Shown in pieces: positions 8,021 to 14,781 of a stretch of 22,849 bases of DNA; position 1 is the first letter of the stretch; each line of letters opens with the position of its first letter. This DNA comes from an uncultured Bacilli bacterium. GTDB lineage: Bacteria; Bacillota_I; Bacilli_A; RF39; UBA660. The stretch spans positions 1-22,849 of the forward strand of contig CANROY010000013.1 of the NCBI GenBank assembly GCA_947632355.1. The letters run 5' to 3'. Under the pieces are notes generated by a model. It was not told the origin of the DNA. It worked only from the letters and a program-made list of their open reading frames with translations, and did not search any database. The translations under genes and the position numbers were made by a program.

Positions 8021-8610
8021 TATTCATTACCTACCATTTCTTTTATTGCTCGATCCAAATTCATTTCAATTAAATTCTTTTTGGCATCTGTAAAATAAGT
8101 ATCAGGTTTTATATCTCCTGTTAAGGAATTCACATCATTATTAAAGTAAAGGATTTCTCCATTTTTTACCATCACAATCGTTGGAGCACTAATATCTTTT
8201 TGGTTGGTATCAGAGAAAGGTAAAAAACTTTCTAATTTCTTGACAATATTTTGATACGTTTTATTATTTAATTCACGGTCTTTATAAAAATCATAGTAAT
8301 AGATTTCTTCTATATTGTTTATTAAAGCCATTTCGTTTAAATAGTCGGCGTAGTAATGACTCCAAATATTATTGGGAAATCCCATAAAGAGAATTCCCGT
8401 TTTTCCATTTAAAAGTTCTAAAACTTCACTTTCGTTTTTGTACTTAAAAAGATTATTTTTGGAAATATCTTTATATTCCGTTGCAAATCGTATATTGTCT
8501 GCAACCTTTACATTGTAATCCTTTGTTCCTAAAACAATAAATAAGTAAAGCATTATAACAAATAAAACGAGTTTTACAACATTTTTTTTACTTTTTCTTA
8601 ACTTCTTCAT
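8020..8610 (-). CDS. Thioredoxin-fold membrane-anchored protein without CxxC
   Basis: 196 residues: one N-terminal membrane segment (about 12-28), then an outer domain with a thioredoxin-like layout. The strand GKTGILFMGFPNNIWSHYYADYL sits where thioredoxins have a WCxxC motif, but the two cysteines are replaced (F-P-N-N-I-W). The second half keeps the characteristic cis-Pro strand, ISAPTIVMVKNGEILYF. There is no Cys in the fold, so disulfide redox activity is not expected; a binding or scaffold role is more likely. It resembles bacteriocin-accessory and TlpA-like relatives that lost the redox centre. It is the first gene of the set leading into frr, with a TATACT -10 element about 25 bases upstream of the ATG. 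Confidence 0.65.
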   Translation of the reverse strand: MKKLRKSKKNVVKLVLFVIMLYLFIVLGTKDYNVKVADNIRFATEYKDISKNNLFKYKNESEVLELLNGKTGILFMGFPNNIWSHYYADYLNEMALINNIEEIYYYDFYKDRELNNKTYQNIVKKLESFLPFSDTNQKDISAPTIVMVKNGEILYFNNDVNSLTGDIKPDTYFTDAKKNLIEMNLDRAIKEMVGNE

Positions 8611-8630
8611 ACTATCACTATCATTAGTAT

Positions 8631-8661
8631 AACAAAAATAAAAGAAAATTGCTTTTCTTTT
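8631..8661 (-). terminator. Intrinsic terminator after the nitroreductase gene
   Basis: On the minus strand AAAAGAAAA pairs with TTTTCTTTT across a GCAA tetraloop, followed by a T-rich run. It begins four bases after the nitroreductase stop and separates that unit from the 8610 gene. Confidence 0.75.
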
Positions 8662-8664
8662 TCA

Positions 8665-9243
8665 CTATTCTTTACATACAACTATATCTTCAATTTTCTT
8701 TTTAAATCTTTCGTAAGGATATTCTATTGAATACCCAACAGCTAAACCTGTTACCAATTCCATATTTTCGTAACCTATATAAGTTGCAATTTTATCTCTT
8801 GTATAGACAACATCTCTTATGATTAAACTACCTAATTTTAAATCGGTTGCTCTTAAAGAAATATTTTCTATAGCACATCCAATAGACAAATAGTCTCCTT
8901 CTTTCCAATCCTCACTAAATTTACGTAACACTAAGATAAGAACAGGGGCTTCTTTTATGATTTGAATACTTTTTTTAACACTAGAAATTGGATTATATGC
9001 ATGAGTTGCATTCTTTTCACCATCAAGTGTAATTTGAGCATTTTTAATATGCTCTTCCATAATTCCTGCTACTTGATTTTTTAAATTTCCCTCCAAAACC
9101 ACAAAAAGCCATGGTTGTCTATTTCCAGCAGAAGGTGCTAATCTTGCTGCATCTAACAATTGATACAAATCTTCTTTGTTTACCTTTTGGTTACTAAATT
9201 CTCTTGTACTTCTTCTTTCTTTTAATACTTCATTTAATTCCAT
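8665..9243 (-). CDS. Nitroreductase-family FMN oxidoreductase
   Basis: 192-aa member of the nitroreductase family (FMN-dependent, NAD(P)H-using, cytoplasmic, usually a dimer). The N-terminal FMN site RRSTREFSNQKV (about 10-21) and the segment LLDAARLAPSAGNRQPWLFVVL (about 29-50) are typical, as is the later SIGCAIENISLRATDLKLGSLII region (about 121-143), which contributes to the dimer interface and flavin pocket. The end, GLAVGYSIEYP, matches the family's usual GYP-like turn. The natural substrate cannot be predicted. The start at 9243 lies three bases after the stop of the transglutaminase-like gene, so the two are translationally coupled. Confidence 0.92.
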   Translation of the reverse strand: MELNEVLKERRSTREFSNQKVNKEDLYQLLDAARLAPSAGNRQPWLFVVLEGNLKNQVAGIMEEHIKNAQITLDGEKNATHAYNPISSVKKSIQIIKEAPVLILVLRKFSEDWKEGDYLSIGCAIENISLRATDLKLGSLIIRDVVYTRDKIATYIGYENMELVTGLAVGYSIEYPYERFKKKIEDIVVCKE

Positions 9244-9246
9244 ACT

Positions 9247-10152
9247 CTAATTTAATCCTCCCGACATTATACGAAATTTTAAGTTTGTATTCCATATTTT
9301 TTGTAACTCTAAAAAATTTTTATTTGGGTCTAACATCAAAATGGCTAAGTCATCTAATTCTTTGTATTCTTCTTCACTTAATTCAAAATCTTTATCTATC
9401 ATATACTTGGGCTTATGTAAAAAGCTAAATTCATCATTCATTAAACAATGAAAATCATACATAAGACCTCTTAAGGATGCTTTAAGACCATAAATAGAAT
9501 ATATGCCATAATAGATCTCCTTTTCATTATATTTACCTTGTCTTAAACCTAAATAGGCTTCTGCCCCAAATATAAATTTTTCTTTTGGAACATCAACTAA
9601 ATTAAAATCAATTTGATATTCTAATAATGTTTCATCATCAAATTGCATATCGGCATCGACAAGAACCCATCTTTTCTCTTGATCGTTATAATATTCACAA
9701 ATCCAATGATCACCGGCTGCTTTATGCGTTATATCGCAGTAAGGTGCAAATCCACTACGAACACGTGCCGAAAATCCTTTTGCTTTTAGAATACTTGCAA
9801 GTAAAATGGCTTGTTCCCTGCAACAGACATGAATTTTATCTTCTATTTTTCTATCTTTAGAATAATTTCCATTTCTTCTTAAGAGTTCTGCTAACATTGA
9901 TTGCGCTGTAGGAAATAAATCATTTTCAAAGTTTAAACTTGTTTTGCTAACTTTAGTCATATCCCCATAAAAAGAATTCGCATCATTTCTCATTTCTTCA
10001 TCACATAAGTCAAATGGATGAATAATTTGACTTCTTTGCAATAAACATAACTCTTTTATATCCTTAGGTAATTTTATAGCAAAATCTTTATAGTAACCTA
10101 AATCTGTATAAGGACTTGTTTTTTTATAAAAATCTAAAATTTCCTTATTCAT
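9247..10152 (-). CDS. Transglutaminase-like cysteine protease-fold protein
   Basis: 301 residues, no signal peptide, so probably cytoplasmic. The central part has the transglutaminase-like triad: HVCCREQAILLASILKAKGFSARVRSGFAPY (Cys111, possibly Cys110), AGDHWICEYYN (His149) and RWVLVDADMQF (Asp166). Family members cross-link, deamidate or hydrolyse peptide amides. The N-terminal 100 residues are helical with no recognised domain, and the C-terminal 120 residues form a long helical tail with an acidic segment (KDFELSEEEYKELDDLAI). It precedes a nitroreductase by three bases and follows an AraC-type regulator gene, which suggests a small regulated module. ATG at 10152 with AGGAGG eight bases upstream. 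Confidence 0.82.
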   Translation of the reverse strand: MNKEILDFYKKTSPYTDLGYYKDFAIKLPKDIKELCLLQRSQIIHPFDLCDEEMRNDANSFYGDMTKVSKTSLNFENDLFPTAQSMLAELLRRNGNYSKDRKIEDKIHVCCREQAILLASILKAKGFSARVRSGFAPYCDITHKAAGDHWICEYYNDQEKRWVLVDADMQFDDETLLEYQIDFNLVDVPKEKFIFGAEAYLGLRQGKYNEKEIYYGIYSIYGLKASLRGLMYDFHCLMNDEFSFLHKPKYMIDKDFELSEEEYKELDDLAILMLDPNKNFLELQKIWNTNLKFRIMSGGLN

Positions 10153-10190
10153 TACGATTGCCTCCTATTTAAAGGTAACATAAAACCCAT

Positions 10191-10230
10191 AAAAAAAACT
10201 GATTATTTATGAACAAAAATTATCAGTTTT
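10191..10230 (-). terminator. Intrinsic terminator at the end of the AraC-family gene
   Basis: On the minus strand AAAACTGAT and ATCAGTTTT form a 9-bp stem across a loop of about 18 bases, followed by a T run at 10191-10198. The TGA stop of the regulator gene at 10223 lies inside the stem. Confidence 0.75.
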
Positions 10231-11020
10231 CAATAGGTACCATAAATTCCATTGTTCCATCCTCATAATAAACTTCTAACTCAGGCAAATCTAAAATCTT
10301 ACATGTGTGTTTTTCTAAAAACGTTGTATAAAATTTATCAGATAAATTTTGAATATTTTGGGATTCGCGATTATTTAATTTAAAGATTAACCACGTCACA
10401 CTAGGAAAAGAAAACTTTAATAGTCCTTCATGTTCTTCCTTATACATGCACCAATATTCTAATTTTCCGGTTGTGCCTCTATTTTCATAAAGCACCATAC
10501 CATATTTTATAGGTCCATAAATAGAAAGATATTTTTGTTCCGTTTCTTTAAAAAAATTCGGAGCATCCAAAGCAATATCATAGGAATTCGTTTCTTTTTT
10601 TACTCCATATAAAGTAAAAGCTTTTCTTTTTTCCTTACGATAAGATAAATCAAATAACCCATTGGCATCAAATTGTAAAATTGGAAATGTTCTAATAGTA
10701 TTTAAATTCTTTTTTACATCTTTAGGTTTTATTCCAAACGTTTTTGTAAAAGCTCTTGAAAAAGCCACTGCAGAAGTATAGCCGTATTTTAAAGAAACCT
10801 CTAAAATCGTACAGCCTTGTTGCAAATCTTTTACGGCTTTTGTTAATTTACGATTACGAATATATTCCTTCAAACCTATCCCTGTAATTAAAGGGAACAA
10901 ACTTTGCATGGTATGAACATTTACACCTAAAATACTAGCCATTTTTTTATCTGTAATCTCTTGTTCTAAATGACTTTCTATATATTCCATTAATTCATTT
11001 AATGCTTCATAAATAGACAT
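10223..11020 (-). CDS. AraC-family regulator with GyrI-like effector domain
   Basis: 265-aa transcription factor of the Rob/SoxS-like arrangement: DNA-binding domain first, ligand domain second. Residues 1-105 hold the two helix-turn-helix units, the second being LEVSLKYGYTSAVAFSRAFTKTFGIKPKDVKK. Residues 120-265 resemble the GyrI-like (BacR effector) small-molecule domain, with DAPNFFKETEQKYLSIYGPIKYG and an acidic end, YYEDGTMEFMVPIEN. The order is that of Rob, which senses hydrophobic compounds. It lies just upstream of the transglutaminase-like and nitroreductase genes, separated by a terminator, so it may regulate them from an independent transcript. A TATACT -10 lies at 11036-11041. Start ATG 11020 has AAGGGATG upstream. 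Confidence 0.9.
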   Translation of the reverse strand: MSIYEALNELMEYIESHLEQEITDKKMASILGVNVHTMQSLFPLITGIGLKEYIRNRKLTKAVKDLQQGCTILEVSLKYGYTSAVAFSRAFTKTFGIKPKDVKKNLNTIRTFPILQFDANGLFDLSYRKEKRKAFTLYGVKKETNSYDIALDAPNFFKETEQKYLSIYGPIKYGMVLYENRGTTGKLEYWCMYKEEHEGLLKFSFPSVTWLIFKLNNRESQNIQNLSDKFYTTFLEKHTCKILDLPELEVYYEDGTMEFMVPIEN

Positions 11021-11044
11021 AATACATCCCTTTTTTAGTATAAC

Positions 11045-11070
11045 AAAAAAAGAGACTAATTTAAAGTCTC
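11045..11070 (-). terminator. Intrinsic terminator of the rpsB-tsf operon
   Basis: On the minus strand GAGACT pairs with AGTCTC across a 7-nt loop, followed by seven T. The stem starts immediately after the tsf TAG. The downstream side also holds the -10 of the AraC-family gene. Confidence 0.88.
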
Positions 11071-11949
11071 CTAGTTTCCTTTTACTTGGTTCATAACTTC
11101 TTCAGCAAAGTTTTCGTTTCTTTTTTCCATTCCTTCACCAACTTCATAACGAACCATTTTTATAATTTCTCCACCATTATTAGTTACGTAGGTATTAACA
11201 CTTATATCTCCATCTTTAATGAAGGCTTGTTCTGCTAAACATACTTCTTTATAGAATTTTTTAATTCTACCCTCTACCATTTTTTCTGCGATATCAGCAG
11301 GTTTTCCTTCATTTATAGATTGTTCTTTTAGTATTTCACGTTCACGATTTAATACATCTTCAGGAACATCACTTATAAATACATAACTTGGTTTCATAGC
11401 AGCAGATTGCATGGCAACTTCTTTTGCTACTTCGCTATTTGCTCCTTTAAGTACAGTAAGAACAGCAATTTTACCACCCATATGTAAGTAAGAGCCAAAG
11501 ACTTCGTCATCGCTTTTTTCGACAACTTCCATTCTTCTTAGAGATAATTTTTCTCCAATTTTGGCCGTTTTAGCAACGATTAAATCGTTGATGGTTCCTT
11601 CACTTACAGATACATTTAAAGCATCTTCTAAAGTGGTAGCATCACTATTTAATATAGCATTACCAATTTCATCAATCATTGAAGTAAACTCTTCATTTTT
11701 ACTAACAAAATCGGTTTCTGAATTTACTTCTAAGATAACGGCTTTATTCCCATTTACATAGATATTTGCTAAACCTTCAGCAGCAATACGACTACCTTTT
11801 TTTTCGGCTTTGGCAATACCTTTTTCTCTTAAATAATCCATAGCAGCGTCGATATCACCATTGCATTCAGACAAAGCCTTCTTGCAATCCATCATACCTG
11901 CACCACTTTTTTCACGCAAATCTTTTACTAAACTTGCAGTAACTTCCAT
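11071..11949 (-). CDS. tsf: Elongation factor Ts
   Basis: Translation elongation factor Ts, the nucleotide-exchange factor for EF-Tu in the cytoplasm. The N-terminal UBA-like module is clear: VKDLREKSGAGMMDCKKALSECNGDIDAAMDYLREKGIAKAEKK (about 8-52). The EF-Tu-contacting TDFV motif is present (NSETDFVSKNEEF, about 76-88). The dimerisation and core domain includes HMGGKIAVLTVL and KPSYVFISDVP. Its 292 aa is the normal length. It follows rpsB after a 19-base gap with AAAGGGAG before the ATG at 11949. Co-transcription with rpsB from the promoter at 13077-13105 is expected. Confidence 0.98.
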   Translation of the reverse strand: MEVTASLVKDLREKSGAGMMDCKKALSECNGDIDAAMDYLREKGIAKAEKKGSRIAAEGLANIYVNGNKAVILEVNSETDFVSKNEEFTSMIDEIGNAILNSDATTLEDALNVSVSEGTINDLIVAKTAKIGEKLSLRRMEVVEKSDDEVFGSYLHMGGKIAVLTVLKGANSEVAKEVAMQSAAMKPSYVFISDVPEDVLNREREILKEQSINEGKPADIAEKMVEGRIKKFYKEVCLAEQAFIKDGDISVNTYVTNNGGEIIKMVRYEVGEGMEKRNENFAEEVMNQVKGN

Positions 11950-11968
11950 AAACTTTTCTCCCTTTCTT

Positions 11969-12958
11969 CTATTTTAAATTACGAATTAATTCATCTTTTT
12001 TCATCGTAGAATAACCTTTTATACCTTGTTCTTTGGCAATAGATTTTAATTCTGCTAAAGTCATTTTACTATAATCTTTCTTTTCTTCCTTTTTAGCAGG
12101 TTTTTCTTTTTTTACTTCTGCTTTTTCTACTACTTTTTCTTTTACTTTTTCAACTGGTTTTTCTTCTTTAGGTTCTTCTACTTCTTTTTTTGGTTTAATT
12201 TCTTCTACAACAGAAGCCATTGTTACTTCTTTTGTATCTTTATTTTTATCTTCTTCTGTAACATAATCCACCATTTCTAAATTACGAGATTCACAAATGG
12301 CATTATTAAGTACACCAATTACGACTTTAACAGCACGAACGGCATCGTCATTGGCAGGTACACAATAATCAACATCATCCGGATCACAATTCGTATCCAC
12401 AATACCAAATACCGGAATATTTAATTTTCTTGCTTCACGAATGGCATTGATTTCCTTTTTCGGATCTACAATAATAATCGCTTGGGGTAATTTATTCATT
12501 TCACGAATACCACTTAAAACACGATTTAATTTTTCATATTCTTTACGAAGTCCAATTACTTCCTTTTTTGGTAAAACATCAAATACTCCATTACTTTCCA
12601 TTTGTTCAATTTCTTCAAGACGTTTTACTCTTCTTCTGATGGTTCTAAAGTTGGTAAGAGTTCCTCCTAACCATCTTTCGGTTACATAGTAACTGTTACT
12701 ACGAATTGCTTCTTCTTTACATACTTCACTTGCTTGTTTTTTGGTTCCAACAAATAAGAAAGTACCTCCATTATCAGCAATTGCTTTAATAGCAGCATAT
12801 GCCTCCTCTAATTTTTCAACTGTTTTTTGTAAATCAATGATGTGTATTTCATCTCTTGCTGCAAAAATATACGGTTTCATTTTTGGATTCCATCTTTTGG
12901 TTTGATGTCCAAAATGAACTCCTGCTTCTAATAAATAACTCATAGAAACAACGGCCAT
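11969..12958 (-). CDS. rpsB: Ribosomal protein S2 with C-terminal extension
   Basis: Small-subunit ribosomal protein S2. The core (about 1-230) is canonical: LLEAGVHFGHQTKRWNPKMKPYIF, FVGTKKQA, ERWLGGTLTNFRTI, PQAIIIVDPKKEINAIREA and VPANDDAVRAVK. The protein is 329 aa, longer than the usual 230-260. After about residue 235 a Lys/Glu-rich, low-complexity linker leads into YSKMTLAELKSIAKEQ followed by a KKDELIRNL-type end, a helix-extended-helix motif resembling Rho N-terminal or SAP domains. The start at 12958 is chosen because GGAGG lies eight bases upstream; an in-frame ATG at 12997 would fall within the structured leader. It is followed by tsf. Confidence 0.97.
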   Translation of the reverse strand: MAVVSMSYLLEAGVHFGHQTKRWNPKMKPYIFAARDEIHIIDLQKTVEKLEEAYAAIKAIADNGGTFLFVGTKKQASEVCKEEAIRSNSYYVTERWLGGTLTNFRTIRRRVKRLEEIEQMESNGVFDVLPKKEVIGLRKEYEKLNRVLSGIREMNKLPQAIIIVDPKKEINAIREARKLNIPVFGIVDTNCDPDDVDYCVPANDDAVRAVKVVIGVLNNAICESRNLEMVDYVTEEDKNKDTKEVTMASVVEEIKPKKEVEEPKEEKPVEKVKEKVVEKAEVKKEKPAKKEEKKDYSKMTLAELKSIAKEQGIKGYSTMKKDELIRNLK

Positions 12959-13070
12959 AAAAAATTCCTCCTTCGTTCTAACATCTGCCAAGATCATCTT
13001 ACATTCATCACCTCTTCGGCACTCGATAAATGTAATCCCTTAAGCATGTCTATTTGCTAACTTTTTAGCC
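12959..13070 (-). promoter_or_regulatory. Structured 5' leader of rpsB, possible autogenous control element
   Basis: From the predicted transcription start near 13070 to the ATG is about 112 nt. TTACATT (13029-13035) pairs with AATGTAA (12999-13005, minus-strand reading), with a short ATC/GAT inner helix, enclosing a GTGCCGAAGAGG-containing loop. A purine-rich stretch with the GGAGG site (12966-12973) follows. Many ribosomal-protein operons are autoregulated through such leaders; assignment here is inferred from length, hairpin and position. Confidence 0.45.
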
Positions 13071-13076
13071 ATTAGT

Positions 13077-13105
13077 ATTTTAGCAAAATAATAGAAAACT
13101 TACAA
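13077..13105 (-). promoter_or_regulatory. Promoter of rpsB-tsf
   Basis: On the minus strand TTGTAA (13105-13100) and TAAAAT (13082-13077) are separated by exactly 17 bases. This is the only strong promoter before rpsB. Confidence 0.8.
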
Positions 13106-13174
13106 GCATTTTTACTATAATATATAAAAAAGAAGGAGAAAAATGCTAAAAAAATGGTCAAAAACACCATTTTG

Positions 13175-13212
13175 TGTTAAAATCTATTTTTGGAAGTGGA
13201 GGTGTTTTAACA
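13175..13212 (+). promoter_or_regulatory. Hairpin framing the ribosome binding site of the 13212 start
   Basis: TGTTAAAA (13175-13182) is perfectly complementary to TTTTAACA (13205-13212). The second arm touches the ATG and the strong GGAGG site lies in the loop. A second hairpin precedes it (AAAATGG at 13152-13158 with CCATTTT at 13167-13173). A TATAAT element at 13116-13121 could start the transcript. This suggests a structured leader, possibly controlling translation. Confidence 0.4.
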
Positions 13213-13766
13213 TGAAAGATTGTTACACGGATGACAAGAAAGTGAAATTAGAAAGACTAGAAGAACAAATTTTAAAGGATGCCAAAGATTATGAAGAAAT
13301 CTTGATTCTATGTTTAGGCAAATACAATGAAACTTATAGTCCATTTCTTTCCTTTGCGACTAAAGTAAGTACGGTCTTAAAAACCAATAACTTTCCTGTC
13401 TATGGAGATGAAGAAAATCCATTATTAATTGAAAAGCGTTTCATCTCCCCTTTAAACTTTCAAATTGATAAACACCATCCCAATGCTTTTGTACTAGTTG
13501 TTATGAATTCTTTAAGTGATACAAAAAAAGTAGTAGGAAATCTCTACTACGAAAATAAACCCTTTGAAACCAAAGATTTAACCGTTGGCAATGCGACTTT
13601 AAAATTATGTGGTAGTTTTGGAAAAACAGAAGAAGAACTAAATAAGAATAGTTTAGACCTTGCAACGATTAACGAAATAGCAACCGAGGTATCTTTTAGT
13701 TTAATGCATGTTTTAAATGAAAAACAAATGGGTAAGAACATTCTTTCTTTGCATAAAGAAAAATAA
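13212..13766 (+). CDS. Divergent YyaC/DUF1256-like protein
   Basis: 184 residues from the ATG at 13212 (GGAGG eight bases upstream). An earlier in-frame ATG at 13143, also with GAAGGAG, would give 207 aa and cannot be excluded. The pattern resembles the DUF1256/YyaC family, relatives of the Gpr and HybD peptidases found in spore formers: ILILCLGKYNETYSPFLSF where YyaC has CIGTDRSTGD-type sequence; NNFPVYGDEENPL; and HPNAFVLVVMNSLSDTKKVVGNLYY where the family has an AIDACLG-type strand. The acidic residues expected at both sites are altered (KYNE, VVMNS), so peptidase activity is doubtful. It transcribes away from rpsB and converges on the 13998 gene. The assignment is by eye. Confidence 0.5.
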   Translation: MKDCYTDDKKVKLERLEEQILKDAKDYEEILILCLGKYNETYSPFLSFATKVSTVLKTNNFPVYGDEENPLLIEKRFISPLNFQIDKHHPNAFVLVVMNSLSDTKKVVGNLYYENKPFETKDLTVGNATLKLCGSFGKTEEELNKNSLDLATINEIATEVSFSLMHVLNEKQMGKNILSLHKEK

Positions 13767-13778
13767 TGTTCTTTTTTT
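13734..13778 (+). terminator. Intrinsic terminator at the end of the 13212 gene
   Basis: AAGAACATT (13734-13742) pairs with AATGTTCTT (13765-13773), with an inner TTCTTT/AAAGAA helix, followed by seven T. The gene's stop codon lies within the hairpin. Confidence 0.85.
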
Positions 13779-13998
13779 ATAGAATTGTTAGATACCCTTT
13801 AAAGGAATGGTAATAGTTTCTTTTAAAAGAAGTTAAAAGTTCTTGATTGCTCTTTCCAAGTATATGAATAACGATTTTAGAGATACCATAATCATCAATT
13901 AAACGAAAGATTCTTTTTTCTAACATAGCAATCGTATCGAACGTAATATCTAGTACTACATTTACATAAAGGGTTTCATTTTTAAAATATGTATCCAT
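13777..13998 (-). CDS. Short STAS/SpoIIAA-like protein
   Basis: 73 residues. The order strand (LYVNVVLDI), helix (TIAMLEKRIFRLIDDYGI), strand (SKIVIHIL), then helix and final strand (FKGYLTIL) matches the first two thirds of an anti-sigma-factor antagonist (STAS) domain, such as SpoIIAA. The phosphorylated serine segment (DSSGLG-type) that should follow the second strand is missing, replaced by GKSNQELLTS, and the C-terminal helices are absent. Signalling by serine phosphorylation is therefore unlikely. It starts at ATG 13998 with AGGTGA upstream and an extended -10-like TGGTATGCT just before. It converges on the YyaC-like gene. Confidence 0.4.
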   Translation of the reverse strand: MDTYFKNETLYVNVVLDITFDTIAMLEKRIFRLIDDYGISKIVIHILGKSNQELLTSFKRNYYHSFKGYLTIL

Positions 13999-14064
13999 TT
14001 ATCTTCACCTAATAGTAGCATACCAAAAGAAAAGAAAAAATACTTTAGGTTCGACAAAAGATTA

Positions 14065-14087
14065 CAAAAAAAGTAGGATATTCCTAC
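14065..14087 (-). terminator. Intrinsic terminator overlapping the 14084 stop
   Basis: On the minus strand GTAGGA pairs with TCCTAC over a 3-nt loop and is followed by seven T. The TAG stop of the coiled-coil gene overlaps the first arm. Confidence 0.82.
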
Positions 14088-14716
14088 AATTGAAGTTCCA
14101 TTTCTTTCTTTTTTAAAACGCGTTCAATAGATGACACTTGCATCTCAATTAGATTTAGTTTTTGTTTCATATGAATTTCATCTTCCGCAGTAATTGGATT
14201 CTTTTCAAGTTCTTTTTTTCTTTTTCTTAATTCCGGTAAAGCCTTACAATAGGCAACTTTAGCATCAAAGTAAGCATCCATAACACCAGGAATTTTACTT
14301 TCTAATGCATCATATAATTCTAAATCATAGTTACGTTTTTCAATGGTTTCTTCTTGATCTTGAAATGTATAGTTTTTTAGATCAAAAAGATATTTATCCA
14401 TGTCATTTGCAAACAAATAATTATAAAGTGCATACATAGAAGTCACTTTCATTAAAAATTGTAAGCGTTCTATTTTTATTTTTTTAAACTTAAAAGAAGT
14501 AAATATTACTTTATTACTATAATAAATTTCAATACGATTTTGTAGTTCTTCGATCGTATTTAAGATAGCATTACGATAGTTATCTTGTAACTCGTTAAGA
14601 GTAAACCCCTCTTCTTTAATTTTTGATTGTAATTGATACATTATTTTATTTTTTTCCCAAAACAGTGTATTTTTGTATTCAATTAATTCTTCTTGACTCA
14701 TTTCCTCTAATGACAT
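14084..14716 (-). CDS. Coiled-coil cytoplasmic protein of unknown function
   Basis: 210 residues, no signal or membrane segment, almost entirely helical. It opens with MSLEEMSQEELIEYKNTLFWEKN and has two long charged helices, one near 45-75 (NTIEELQNRIEIYYSNK) and a strong C-terminal coiled coil (about 155-210: LRKRKKELEKNPITAEDE and onwards to the end). A Tyr/Phe-rich middle (about 95-130) could pack against a partner. No family is recognised. The start at 14716 is fixed by AAGGAGG eight bases upstream. Its own promoter lies at 14751-14779, so it need not depend on the TPR gene upstream, although the two are only about 65 bases apart. Confidence 0.78.
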   Translation of the reverse strand: MSLEEMSQEELIEYKNTLFWEKNKIMYQLQSKIKEEGFTLNELQDNYRNAILNTIEELQNRIEIYYSNKVIFTSFKFKKIKIERLQFLMKVTSMYALYNYLFANDMDKYLFDLKNYTFQDQEETIEKRNYDLELYDALESKIPGVMDAYFDAKVAYCKALPELRKRKKELEKNPITAEDEIHMKQKLNLIEMQVSSIERVLKKKEMELQL

Positions 14717-14750
14717 ATAGATTCCTCCTTTTTTTGAAAAAGCAAAACAT

Positions 14751-14779
14751 ACTATAACATTTTCTCTATTTTTAGTCAA
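14751..14779 (-). promoter_or_regulatory. Promoter of the 14716 gene
   Basis: On the minus strand TTGACT (14779-14774) and TATAGT (14756-14751) are separated by 17 bases, 34 bases upstream of the ATG at 14716 and just past the TPR gene's stop. Confidence 0.8.
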
Positions 14780-14781
14780 TC

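Noticed and set aside
12959..12997. Start of rpsB at 12997
   Set aside because: It is in frame but has no ribosome binding site; the GGAGG before 12958 and the S2 family start support the shorter protein.
12959..13070. rpsB leader as a lysine riboswitch or T-box
   Set aside because: The GAAGAGGTG stretch is superficially similar, but the required core elements and the T-box GGTGGNACCGCG sequence are absent.
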